From assembly GCA_023525715.1 (NCBI GenBank), contig CM042010.1, forward strand, positions 81,221,894 through 81,285,893: a stretch of 64,000 nt of DNA. The letters are read 5' to 3'. Position 1 is the first letter of the stretch. Each line of letters starts with the position of its first letter. The notes beneath the pieces were generated by a model. It did not search any database, had not been told where the DNA came from, and worked only from the letters and a program-made list of their open reading frames with translations. Positions 47,241 through 56,448 of the stretch are shown in pieces. A program made the translations under genes and the position numbers. This stretch comes from Cichorium intybus. Its lineage: Eukaryota > Streptophyta > Magnoliopsida > Asterales > Asteraceae.

Positions 47241-47264
47241 CAGAATTGAGGACAATTCCTATTC

Positions 47265-47277
47265 AAGAGGGAGGGAA
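47265..47277 (+). promoter_or_regulatory. Element A polypurine tract
   Basis: AAGAGGGAGGGAA immediately before the 3' LTR. Confidence 0.85.
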
Positions 47278-48262
47278 TGATACGAATTGGAATGGCTCAA
47301 GCTCTATAATTGAATACAAGGGAATCTTGGTTTGTTTGGAATAAAAATATGGTGTAAATGATGGGAGTTTGGGCTGTAACAACACATGGGGAATGACTTG
47401 GCGTCGGTGCATGCAAGCATAGATTCAAATCAAGATCAGGCAAGTTAGGGCTGTTAATGGAAAGATTGATAAGCTAGGGGATGTGGCTGTCATAGAGATG
47501 ATGTATGGATGCATGGGAGAGGTGTATGATGGATGGCATGATGAAGGGATGATACTCCAAGGTGTCGGGACCAAGAAAAACGGAATTAAAGCTTCATTTA
47601 TTTAGTTATTATGGTGAAATAAAGGCCCTTATAATGGCCCTAAGTTTAGTAACGTTTTTCTAGCTTAAATACGATGTTTAATTTGTATTTAGGCTTTATA
47701 TAAGCCACACTTATCATTGTAATCAAATAATGAATGATTTGAAGAAATTGAGCCTTGTATTCTCGAGTTGCATACTCACAAAACCCAGCAAACCCTAGGC
47801 TGCATGTTTAGGCTTGCTAGAATTCAGTTCAATAGGTCTTGGGCTGTCTTCAACGTTGATTCAATCAATAGGTCTTGGTTGATCATCACACTATCTTTCA
47901 TTTTCGTTCTTATATCTCCAAAATACCAAAAATATCCATTCTTTCTGTTTAGATCCTCCTTTGCTCTCAAAACTCCATATCATCAATAAAATCCGCATTA
48001 GGAGCTGTTTTGAGAGAGTTAGAGCATGTTTTCGTTTTACAATCTCCAAACACTATACAAACCATCCATATTCAGTTTCAACCTATTCTAAACCATACCA
48101 AACCCTAACCCCACGAAGACCAGACCCTAAACCCTAGTTTACACGTCCAAACCCTTCCCAAAAAACCCTTAAACAGCCATTTTGCTCCAGATCTGTTCAT
48201 TCACTTATCCAAACCCTCACCCCAATTCTTGATCAGACCCAAACCCCTCCATATTCGTATCA
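47278..48262 (+). repeat. Element A 3' LTR
   Basis: 985 bp, TGATACGA...TCGTATCA, an 8 bp perfect terminal inverted repeat, followed by TSD TAAAG at 48263-48267. Confidence 0.94.
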
Positions 48263-49458
48263 TAAAGCGTTATGCGTTTTGATTAACTCTTAAGGCTAAC
48301 AATTATGGGATGTAAGTAATGGGTTATAACTTGTTTCCTATTGCTTATGGATGATGGTTTTTGTTCTATGGGTTATGGTTAAGGTTAAGTGTTAAGACTT
48401 ATGGATTATGAAATAGGTTCTAGTTTATGTTTTATGGTTATGTATTAAGGTTTATTGCTTAACGGATATGGCTTACGTTTTTATTTGTTAGGGTTAAGTC
48501 TTAAAGCTTATGGGAGATAATTTATGGTTAACGAGTTATGGTTAAGTGTTACGGTCTGTATAATGCATTATGAGTTATGATTTATTTAAGTTTTATGGTT
48601 GATGGTTAAGTGTTAAGACTTATGGCTTAAGATTATCGATTATGGTTAAGTGTTAAGGCTTACACCTAAAACGTTATGGGTTCTGATTAACTATTAAGGC
48701 TATCAATTATGGGATGTGAGTAATGGGTTATAGCTTTGTGTTTAAGCCCTAAGGCTTGTTGCCTACTGGTTATGCAAGATAGTTTTTGTTCTATGGGTTA
48801 TGGTTATGTTTAAGTGTTAAGACTTATGGATTATGAAATAGGTTCTAGTTTATGTTTTATGTTTATGTGTTAAGCTTTATGGCTTAACGGGTATGGCTTA
48901 TGTTTTTATTTGTTATGGTTAAGTGTTAAAGCTTATGGAAGATTATTTCTGGTTAACGGATTATGGTTAAGCGTTATGTTCTATATAATGCGTTATGACT
49001 TATGATTTATATAAGCTTTATGGCTAATGGTTAAGTGTTAAGACGTATGGCTTAAGGTTATCGATTATGGTTAAGTGTTAATGCTTACACCTAAATCGTT
49101 ATGGGTTATGATAAAGTCTTAAGGCTAACAATTATGGTATGTGAGTAATGGGTTATAGCTTTTTGTTTAAGTCCTAAGGCTTGTAGCCTATTGGTTATGG
49201 ATGATGGTTTTTGATCAATGGATGATGATTATGGTTAAGTGTTAAGGCTTATGGATAATGAAATAGGTTATAGTTTATGTTTTGTGGTTATGTGTTACGG
49301 TTTATGGCTTAACGGATATGACTTACGTTTTTATTTGTTATGGTTAAGTCTTAAAGCTAATGGGAGATCATTTATGGTCAAGGGGTTATGGTTAAGTGTT
49401 ACGGTCTGTATAATGTGTTATGAGTTATGATTTATTTAAGCTTTATGGGTGATGGTTA
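48263..49458 (+). repeat. Satellite 2, middle segment (~2.8 monomers)
   Basis: Resumes in phase with the left segment (…CACCTAAAG / TAAAGCGTTATG…). The anchor word TATCGAT occurs near 48634 and 49059, 425 bp apart. It ends at the LINE insertion. Confidence 0.95.
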
Positions 49459-49464
49459 TTTTTT

Positions 49465-49970
49465 GGGTAAAGTGGGCGGCACCTCTGGCAAATTTTATTA
49501 ATAAAAAGAATAAATACAATATAAGGCTGGGGACTCCCCACCGAAAAACAGAAACTCCATTGGGACAGGCCCCAACGGACAACAGGCTAAACTAGGTACC
49601 AAAACAAGAGAAGGAACCAGAAGCTAACAAGAACATAAAGGGAAACCACCTGCAAAACAAACAAACCATACAAGCCAAAACAAGCAGAGAAAGAAGAAAG
49701 CACAGTGGAATAAAATTAGGGGAGGGTCCAAATAGTTTTAGCCAAATCAACATTAGTGCAACTTTTCATAGAAAGACTCAGCAGTCTACAGCGGATATCA
49801 TCCTTAATACTATTCACCACAGCATGATGAGATCTTTTTATTTTTTTAAAAATTCGTAAATTTCTTTCCCGCCAAACGTGGTAGACAGCTCCAGCAAAAA
49901 CAAGTCTTCTAATGATGGACCAAATGGTCTTGTTCTTATTAATGGGGTTGAGTTGACTAATGATATCAGA
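49465..49970 (-). other. LINE 3' untranslated region
   Basis: Non-coding sequence between the ORF2 stop and the A tail; no feature beyond the tail. Confidence 0.7.
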
Positions 49971-52900
49971 CTAGCTATGAGTGGAGAAGGAGAGATTCAT
50001 GACATGATGGAGGTCATGCCAAACCAAAGAAGTGAAAGAACAATCAAAGAAGAGATGGGAAAGGGAATCCGTACAGTTCCCGCAGAACGCACAAATAAGA
50101 TCAGAATTAGTGTCCCAAATTTTGATTTTATCATGAGTCTTAAGACGATTTTTAAGAGCAACCCAAAGAATGAAAGCATGTCTGGGAATGTTCTGGGAGA
50201 ACCAAACAAGATGAAACCAAACGACCGGTTGGTTATAGGGGCGAATAGACTGCCACACAGAACGAACAGAGAAAGGGGAGAGTTGTCCGTCTCTAGATCT
50301 CCAAACGAGTTTATCAGGAACGGACGTGGATATAGAAGGAGGGTTATGAGAAAGAAGAGCACCATGAGAATCTCTCCAACAATGAGGCCGAACCCAAGAT
50401 CCGTTAAGAACCAGGTCAGCAACCTTAGTATCAGGAGTGAAACCCGCATCATGGATGTCACGGACAGACAAGAAATTAGAAAGAGGGCCCGCAGGGTGCC
50501 AGTTATCAAACCAAGCAGAAGTCGAGCATCCATCACCTATCTGGGAAACTATATACTCCCTTATCTTATCCCGCATATCCAGGATGTTACGCCAGGCAAA
50601 TCCCGAACCGTATTTTTTGGGGGCATCCCAAAAGTTACGGCCACATAAACGGTATGAGTGGATCCACTTAACCCATAGGGAATCTTTCTTGGAAAGGAGT
50701 CTCCAAATATGGGAAGTCATAAGGGCAACATTCCAGATATCAAGGTTAGGTATGCCAAGACCACCATGTTCCTTAGGAAGGCAAACAGTTTTCCAGGAGA
50801 CTTTAGCTTTACCACGCTTCAAATCCCCATGGCACCATAGGAAGCCTCTCATGAGCTTCTCAATATCGTTAGAGATAGATTTAGGAAGAATAAAAACAGA
50901 AGCCCAATAGATTTGAGTAGAAGAAAGGACAGAGAGGATGAGCTGGAGACGACCAGCAAAGGACAAAGACTTGTTTTTCCAGTCATTAATCCTACATTTG
51001 ACTTTATCAACAAGGCCTTTACAGTCTTTGTGGGCAAGACGAGTGGTGATGAGAGGAACCCCAAGGTATCGGACAGGGAAAGAGCCCTCAGGAAACTTAA
51101 CAATAAGGTCAATTGCAGCCCTGGTTCTCTCACCAACATTACAGTAGAGTGCTTCACTCTTCGCAGTATTGGGATGGAGGCCAGAAACCCCAGAGAATTC
51201 GTCAAGAGAATCACATATGATTTTAACCGAAGAGCTATCACCATGACAGAAGAGAAGGAGATCGTCGGCAAAGCAGAGATGGGTGATACTTTTATCATTA
51301 CATTGTCTGTGGAATTTAAAAGAGTCAGAATCATGGATGTTTCTCTTGATCATAAGGTTAAGCACTTCCATGACAAGAGTGAAGAGATAAGGAGAGAGGG
51401 GGTCTCCCTGCCGAAGGCCCCTTTTACCGTCGAAATAACCATGAGTATTCCCATTGATACTCACAGAGTAAGCAACCGTGGAAACACAAGTCATGATCCA
51501 GTCAATCATACGTTCGGGGAAACCAAACCCAAACAAGATGTTCTGCAGAAACGTCCAGTCAACAGTGTCATATGCTTTTTGAATATCAACATTAAAAGCA
51601 CACCTAGGAGGACCACGATGACGATGATAATCACGCAATAGTTCATGGACAAGAAGGACGTTGTCGGTGATCAAACGACCAGGGATGAAAGCAGACTGGT
51701 TTTCATCAACCAGAGAAGAAAGATGGTTTTTGATACGATCCGCAATAATCTTGCTGATACATTTGTAAACAACGTTACAACAAGCTATAGGGCGGAAATC
51801 AGTGACTTTGGAAGGGGAATCAACTTTAGGGATGAGCGCAAGGATGGTGCTGTTGAAGGACTTAAGAAGTTTCCCAGAATAGAAGAATTCCTTAACAGCC
51901 ATACAGACATCAGGACCAACAATATCCCAAGCAGACTTGAAGAATTTAGCAGAGAAACCATCAGAACCAGGAGCTTTATCATCACCCATCTGGAACAAGA
52001 CACACTTAATCTCCGCATCAGTAACAGGAGTAAGCATGGCGGCAGATTGGATTGGGGAGAGCTTATTAGAGAAGAGGGAAGAAGGATCACGAATAGCAGT
52101 GGAAGGCTGTGCAGAACCCAAGAAGGCTTGAAAGTGAGAAACAAAATGATTAGGAAGATCATTCCCCGAGATCCAGTTACCATGAGCATCTTGGATAGAA
52201 TTAATACGATTGCGAGATTTACGACTTTTGACCGATTTGTGGAAAAAAGCGGAATTTTTATCACCCTCACACAGCCAGTTAACCTTAGCCTTTTGTTTCA
52301 GGAACCTCTCTTCATCCAGGCTAGCCTCGTTGAAAGCAAGGAGATACCTGCATTGTTCTTCACAAAGATCCTTATTGAAAGGATCCCGATCCAAAGCAAT
52401 CTGAACTCTATCAAGCTCATTACGAATAGAGATAACCTTAGAAAAGAGGTTTCCCTGGTTGCGAAGCATCTTACGTATCGGCACTTTCAGATTTTTAAGA
52501 TTTTTGAAAACCTTATACATCCGATATCCAGTGATATTAGGGTTCCAAGAAGAGGCAACAATCTGCTTGAAATCATTCTTATAAGTCAGGAAATTAGGGA
52601 ACTTGAAAGGCTTAGGTTGGAAAGGGGCACGATGGGGGAGAGAAAGCACAGCAGGAGTATGATCGGACGAACGGTAAGGTAGAAAATTGATAGTAGAGGA
52701 GGGGAAAGAAGCAACGAAGTGAGTATTTCCCATGACTCGATCGATCTTCTTGAGGATGCCACCCGAACCATTAGGAGACTTGGTCCAGGTGTAGAAGAGA
52801 CCTTTATAGTTAAGATCCTCCATTTCCATCAGATTGACACAATCCCTGAAGTCCTCCATGGCACGAGAAATCCCAGACGACCCTGAGGTGCTATCTTTAA

Positions 52901-53348
52901 TATCAAGAGCAACATTGAAATCACCCAAAATAATCCAAGGGGTATCTCTAACCATATTCTTATGGACCTTAAGAGAATGCCAGAGAGAGCGACGCATCAT
53001 GTGATCATTATGAGCATAGACGAAAGAGCAGAAAAAGGATTTATTAGAGTCACGAATATTAACTTTGAAATGCATAACCTGATCATTTAAGTCGATAAGC
53101 ACCATATCAATGTTAATCGGATTCCATGCAACCACAATTCTAGTCCCTCTAGGGGAGAAGAGACCGTTGGAAGGCCACGACCAAGAGCCAAAAGTACGAC
53201 TACAGATAAGAGGGAGGTTATGGAAGGCAGCACGAGTATCAAGAGAAGCACAAATATTAAGATTTTGATCGCGGATAAGATCTCTCAAGGTTTTCTGATG
53301 AGAAGGCTTACAGAGACCACGAGTATTCCATGCAGCGATGTGAGTCAT
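49971..53348 (-). CDS. LINE ORF2: endonuclease, reverse transcriptase, zf-RVT
   Basis: Uninterrupted 1125 aa ORF. The N-terminal APE-type endonuclease (residues ~1-240) has WNTRGL, GDFN (142-145) and SSDH (227-230); the usual Glu of the LETK/LETR motif is Asp (LDTR, 36-39). RT (~455-740) has KAPGSDGF, FIPGR, FNVDIQKAYDTV, GLRQGDPLSPYLF and the FADD core (693-696). A C-terminal zinc-binding RVT domain carries CAFCGN.CTDSLSHLFFDC. No RNase H domain follows. ORF2 nicks target DNA and primes reverse transcription from it. The start ATG (53348) overlaps the ORF1 stop as ATGA, suggesting coupled reinitiation. Length and motifs look complete apart from the Asp change. Confidence 0.93.
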   Translation of the reverse strand: MTHIAAWNTRGLCKPSHQKTLRDLIRDQNLNICASLDTRAAFHNLPLICSRTFGSWSWPSNGLFSPRGTRIVVAWNPINIDMVLIDLNDQVMHFKVNIRDSNKSFFCSFVYAHNDHMMRRSLWHSLKVHKNMVRDTPWIILGDFNVALDIKDSTSGSSGISRAMEDFRDCVNLMEMEDLNYKGLFYTWTKSPNGSGGILKKIDRVMGNTHFVASFPSSTINFLPYRSSDHTPAVLSLPHRAPFQPKPFKFPNFLTYKNDFKQIVASSWNPNITGYRMYKVFKNLKNLKVPIRKMLRNQGNLFSKVISIRNELDRVQIALDRDPFNKDLCEEQCRYLLAFNEASLDEERFLKQKAKVNWLCEGDKNSAFFHKSVKSRKSRNRINSIQDAHGNWISGNDLPNHFVSHFQAFLGSAQPSTAIRDPSSLFSNKLSPIQSAAMLTPVTDAEIKCVLFQMGDDKAPGSDGFSAKFFKSAWDIVGPDVCMAVKEFFYSGKLLKSFNSTILALIPKVDSPSKVTDFRPIACCNVVYKCISKIIADRIKNHLSSLVDENQSAFIPGRLITDNVLLVHELLRDYHRHRGPPRCAFNVDIQKAYDTVDWTFLQNILFGFGFPERMIDWIMTCVSTVAYSVSINGNTHGYFDGKRGLRQGDPLSPYLFTLVMEVLNLMIKRNIHDSDSFKFHRQCNDKSITHLCFADDLLLFCHGDSSSVKIICDSLDEFSGVSGLHPNTAKSEALYCNVGERTRAAIDLIVKFPEGSFPVRYLGVPLITTRLAHKDCKGLVDKVKCRINDWKNKSLSFAGRLQLILSVLSSTQIYWASVFILPKSISNDIEKLMRGFLWCHGDLKRGKAKVSWKTVCLPKEHGGLGIPNLDIWNVALMTSHIWRLLSKKDSLWVKWIHSYRLCGRNFWDAPKKYGSGFAWRNILDMRDKIREYIVSQIGDGCSTSAWFDNWHPAGPLSNFLSVRDIHDAGFTPDTKVADLVLNGSWVRPHCWRDSHGALLSHNPPSISTSVPDKLVWRSRDGQLSPFSVRSVWQSIRPYNQPVVWFHLVWFSQNIPRHAFILWVALKNRLKTHDKIKIWDTNSDLICAFCGNCTDSLSHLFFDCSFTSLVWHDLHHVMNLSFSTHS

Positions 53349-55417
53349 ATGGAAACTGGGAGGTGGGTTGAGTCCATTCGCTCGGACGTCAGAGTTATCA
53401 TAGGTTGATCAATATAAGATCCAGATTCATTAACAATGAACTGGGCAGTGTCACCAATATCAGAATCAACCTCAAGACTATTATCCTCAACGATTAGGTC
53501 ATCATCATCAGGATCAAAATTATCAGGACTAGAATGGGAAGGAGTACCAGAATGGGGCAGGGGGACAGAAGTAGAGGGAATATCCGTGACGTCAGAGGAA
53601 CAAGCCTCTAGAATGGAGAAGGCATTGAATAAAGGGGTGGAGGTTTCAGACTGATTTAGGGGCTGGGAGGAAGAAAGACGTATGAAAGGGCTAGGGAAAC
53701 CTACTACACCTAAAGAATCCTTCTGGGATGGAATATTAGATTGAGGAAGAGTGGGAGGTCGGTTGTTTAAAGTGGCAGGGCGATACTCGGATCGTGACTT
53801 ATTATTACTTTTATAATTTTTATTATAAACTTTGTGTTTTGAAGACTCTTTAGCCATCCTAACCCTTTGGGTATTTATCTTAGAATTACTTTTTGGAATA
53901 TCATTAGAGGTATTTTCATTATTTGTGCTTTTTTTCGCTATATTTTTCTTTTTAGTAACCTTTGTAAAACCATCATCAAGTTGCATAGGAGAATCAACTA
54001 TTACATGATGAATAGGCATTTTATCTTTGGTCTTAGCTTCATTATTCTTAGAGATGACAAGTATACAGTTGTGCGTTTCATGACCATAAACCATACAATG
54101 AGAGCACATAGGGGGTTTCCATTCATACTCAATACGAAGAGTATGTGTGGAAAATTCAAGAGTATCCGGATCAGGAATTCGGATAACCACTTTATCCACC
54201 CAAGAGGATTTTGTGGGGATCTCAAGCAGTACACGAGCATAAACAGATTTGCCAGCCGCATACTTGCACATATTAGCCGTATAAGAGTCCATAGCAAGAG
54301 GCTTACCAATTTTTGAAGCAATGTGGCTAAGGCCATCATCACTCCAAGCCTCATATGGAATATCATGGATTTTAATCCAGAGAGGAAGCTTGTCGTGATT
54401 GTTTTTATGTATACTAAGTCCGGGCCGCCATTTTTGCATGACAATCGGGACACCCTTAAAAGTCCAGGGTCCATGGGTAATAACATGATTAAGACCATTA
54501 TCATCACTAAATTTAAAAAGATAAACACATTTTCCATTTAGAAGGACATCTTGAAGACCATGGATAGACCACATTTTGGAAGCTAGATAACGAACATCAG
54601 AGTAATTCATTTTTTTTCCGACAAAATAACCACAGATAGTCCTAGCAACATTTTCACAAACTTTGGTAACGGCCTTTAAAGGAATATCAACAGGCACATT
54701 AACATCATTACATAAATTAGTAATAAAACGAAAGTTATCGTTAGCGTGTTTTTGTGAGCCAGTAATGATATTAGCATGCGAGTTATTAAGTAAAGGTAAC
54801 ATACGAGTCCAAGCATTTTTGTTTCTATTATTATTTTCATTATTTAAATTATGAGGATTTAAATTTTGTTCTTGGGGTTTATATTCAAATGTCCGTGAAT
54901 TATTGTCATCTATGATATGGTTTTGCATATGGGCTAACGGGATATTGACTTGGCCATTTAAAGACTGTTGGGCTTCTACAATATAATCCTTGGGCTGAAT
55001 ATTATTCATAGGTCCATTAATAGCATTTAAAGACTGTTGGGTTTCTACAATATAATCCTTGGGCTGAATATTATTCATAGGTCCATTAATAGCATTTAAA
55101 TCCTGTTGGGCTTCTACAATATAATCATTGGGCTGACAATTATTCAAAGGTCCATTAATATCATTATAGTGGGCAAAATGGGCTGATGTTTTAGGCATAT
55201 GGGTTAAATGTTTCAATTTGGCTAAATGTAATGGGAGAGGCCCAAGAAGAGAAGTGGATTCTTTTATGCCAACCGTAAGAGGGGATATGTGAGAATGATA
55301 GTCAACACTTCTAGCATAGGATCCTTTGAATTGAACACCACTAGGGGAACATTCATCATAAGCATTAGAAAAAGTATTATGAGCATTGAAAAGGAAATTA
55401 CCCCTCTTTTCCTTCAA
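53345..55417 (-). CDS. LINE ORF1, DUF4283 and zinc-knuckle part
   Basis: Open for 690 codons. No ATG opens the frame; the first internal Met is at residue 74, so translation probably enters from the upstream frame (55414-56349). Residues ~86-153 are three tandem 23-residue repeats (NAINGPMNNIQPKDYIVEAQ type). A DUF4283 domain spans ~250-400 (CGYFVGKKMNYSDVRYLASK), and a CCHC knuckle is at 438-451 (CSHCMVYGHETHNC). The C-terminal third is Ser/Asn/Lys-rich then acidic. DUF4283 plus a zinc knuckle is typical of plant LINE ORF1, an RNA-binding nucleoprotein partner of ORF2. It ends with TGA inside ATGA shared with ORF2. Confidence 0.85.
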   Translation of the reverse strand: MKEKRGNFLFNAHNTFSNAYDECSPSGVQFKGSYARSVDYHSHISPLTVGIKESTSLLGPLPLHLAKLKHLTHMPKTSAHFAHYNDINGPLNNCQPNDYIVEAQQDLNAINGPMNNIQPKDYIVETQQSLNAINGPMNNIQPKDYIVEAQQSLNGQVNIPLAHMQNHIIDDNNSRTFEYKPQEQNLNPHNLNNENNNRNKNAWTRMLPLLNNSHANIITGSQKHANDNFRFITNLCNDVNVPVDIPLKAVTKVCENVARTICGYFVGKKMNYSDVRYLASKMWSIHGLQDVLLNGKCVYLFKFSDDNGLNHVITHGPWTFKGVPIVMQKWRPGLSIHKNNHDKLPLWIKIHDIPYEAWSDDGLSHIASKIGKPLAMDSYTANMCKYAAGKSVYARVLLEIPTKSSWVDKVVIRIPDPDTLEFSTHTLRIEYEWKPPMCSHCMVYGHETHNCILVISKNNEAKTKDKMPIHHVIVDSPMQLDDGFTKVTKKKNIAKKSTNNENTSNDIPKSNSKINTQRVRMAKESSKHKVYNKNYKSNNKSRSEYRPATLNNRPPTLPQSNIPSQKDSLGVVGFPSPFIRLSSSQPLNQSETSTPLFNAFSILEACSSDVTDIPSTSVPLPHSGTPSHSSPDNFDPDDDDLIVEDNSLEVDSDIGDTAQFIVNESGSYIDQPMITLTSERMDSTHLPVSI
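54959..55162 (-). repeat. 69 bp in-frame tandem repeat, 3 copies, in LINE ORF1
   Basis: Three consecutive 69 bp copies encode a 23-residue peptide unit. The inner two are nearly identical; the first is more diverged. In-frame length is preserved. Confidence 0.9.
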
Positions 55418-56349
55418 ATCGGTGGTGTCAAGGGGAAAACCGTTGGAGTTCTTTCATTTATGTCGGCCTTGGCATTTGCTTGTTCTTGACTTTTGTATCC
55501 CGGAGATCTGCAATGATTTAAGCCGGAATTGCATATTGTTTTGCCGGTGTTCAGTCCTTGAATGTAATCACGATCAGCTAGCATTTCTTCCTCCAAGATC
55601 AAGCCCTTTTCAAGACTCATTCTTTCCTCCTGATCAGCGAAATTATCGTCCAAAGGAGAAAGCTCATTAGTTGCTTGAGCATCGTGATCAGCAGCCAAAT
55701 GAGAGAGCTCATGATGACCGTGCATGTTCCTGATTTTGGGGTACGGTTGCTGAACTTGATCGAGACCATGTGATGCTGTTTCATCGAGACTATGTGGTGA
55801 TATTGTAGTGTTTTCCATGCAGTTACGTATTTTGCTGAATTTGGTGTACGGTTTCTCAAGTTGATCATCTTTGTTTTTGTACTCTCCCTCTTCATCATCA
55901 TCTTGTGTATCAACATTTTTAGCAACATCTTCATTATCAGATTCCGAAGAAGTATAATCCGTGGACATGCCATCTTTGCAAGTATCCCCACCATCTTCAT
56001 GAGTGAAAGCATATGGTTCATCACCATGTTCATGAGATAAAGCATGAACATAGACTGTTATGGGTTTTTCTTTTGCTAGGAAATTTTTAGAAGGAATATC
56101 TCTTTCTTGAACAATAAATTTAGGTTTTTTTCTTTTAGAAATGTTTTTTTGTATACTTCTGTCAAGTATTTTGGAAATGCATGGCTGTTTTTTTTGTATG
56201 TTTTTTAATCTTTTTTCAACATTATTGAATGTAATATCAGGATTTGTAAAACCTTGTGCATAAATAACATGATTATTATTTGCTAGAAAATCATCAGATT
56301 CCAATGATAAATCTGGACCAGGAACTATACCTGGTGAAACACCAGCCAT
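55414..56349 (-). CDS. LINE ORF1, N-terminal part (-1 frame relative to the rest)
   Basis: Starts ATG 56349 (MAGVSPGIVPGPDLSLESDD) and runs 311 codons to TGA at 55414-55416. An upstream ATG at 56388 would add 13 hydrophobic residues, but MAG is the more usual start. It is charged and mostly disordered, with a strongly acidic middle (DTQDDDEEGEYKNKDDQLEK); I recognise no domain. The downstream DUF4283 frame is already open through this end (…GFPLDTTDLKEK…). A -1 shift at the TTTTCCCC run (55434-55441) would fuse the two. Programmed slippage, a single-base indel or a sequencing error are all possible. Confidence 0.65.
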   Translation of the reverse strand: MAGVSPGIVPGPDLSLESDDFLANNNHVIYAQGFTNPDITFNNVEKRLKNIQKKQPCISKILDRSIQKNISKRKKPKFIVQERDIPSKNFLAKEKPITVYVHALSHEHGDEPYAFTHEDGGDTCKDGMSTDYTSSESDNEDVAKNVDTQDDDEEGEYKNKDDQLEKPYTKFSKIRNCMENTTISPHSLDETASHGLDQVQQPYPKIRNMHGHHELSHLAADHDAQATNELSPLDDNFADQEERMSLEKGLILEEEMLADRDYIQGLNTGKTICNSGLNHCRSPGYKSQEQANAKADINERTPTVFPLTPPI

Positions 56350-56448
56350 GATAAAATTTAAATACAAAAATACAAAAAAAAAAAACAAAAACTTAAATAT
56401 TGCTTAAAAACGTAAAGATTTCTTAAAGATTGCTTAGAGATATGTGTA

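Larger units (their letters stand above)
10099..48262 (+). mobile_element. Element A: non-autonomous LTR retrotransposon, outermost of the nest
   Basis: LTRs begin TGATACGAATTGG and end CATATCA (5') or CGTATCA (3'), flanked by a perfect 5 bp TSD TAAAG (10094-10098 and 48263-48267). The 5' LTR is split by element B. Downstream come a primer-site-like TGGTGTCAGAGCCC, a ~2.0 kb internal region with one unrecognised ORF, and a purine tract before the 3' LTR. No reverse transcriptase or integrase is present, so mobility would need an autonomous partner. Without the nested insert A is about 3.9 kb. LTRs differ at roughly 3% by eye over the first 290 bp. Confidence 0.9.
49459..56448 (-). mobile_element. 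Plant L1-type LINE, near full length
   Basis: About 7.0 kb on the minus strand inserted in satellite 2. The 3' end is a short A6 tail (T at 49459-49464 on the plus strand) after a ~0.5 kb 3' UTR. ORF1 (gag-like, split) and ORF2 (endonuclease plus RT) fill the rest. ATGGTTA occurs at 49452-49458 and 56449-56455 and may be a short TSD, but this word is common in the satellite, so the 5' boundary is uncertain by some tens of bases. Confidence 0.85.

Noticed and set aside
50913..52682. Long plus-strand ORFs opposite the LINE (49878-50648, 50913-51641, 51645-52682)
   Set aside because: They lie antisense to ORF2, whose domains are clear; their own translations show no domain and simply mirror ORF2 codon structure.
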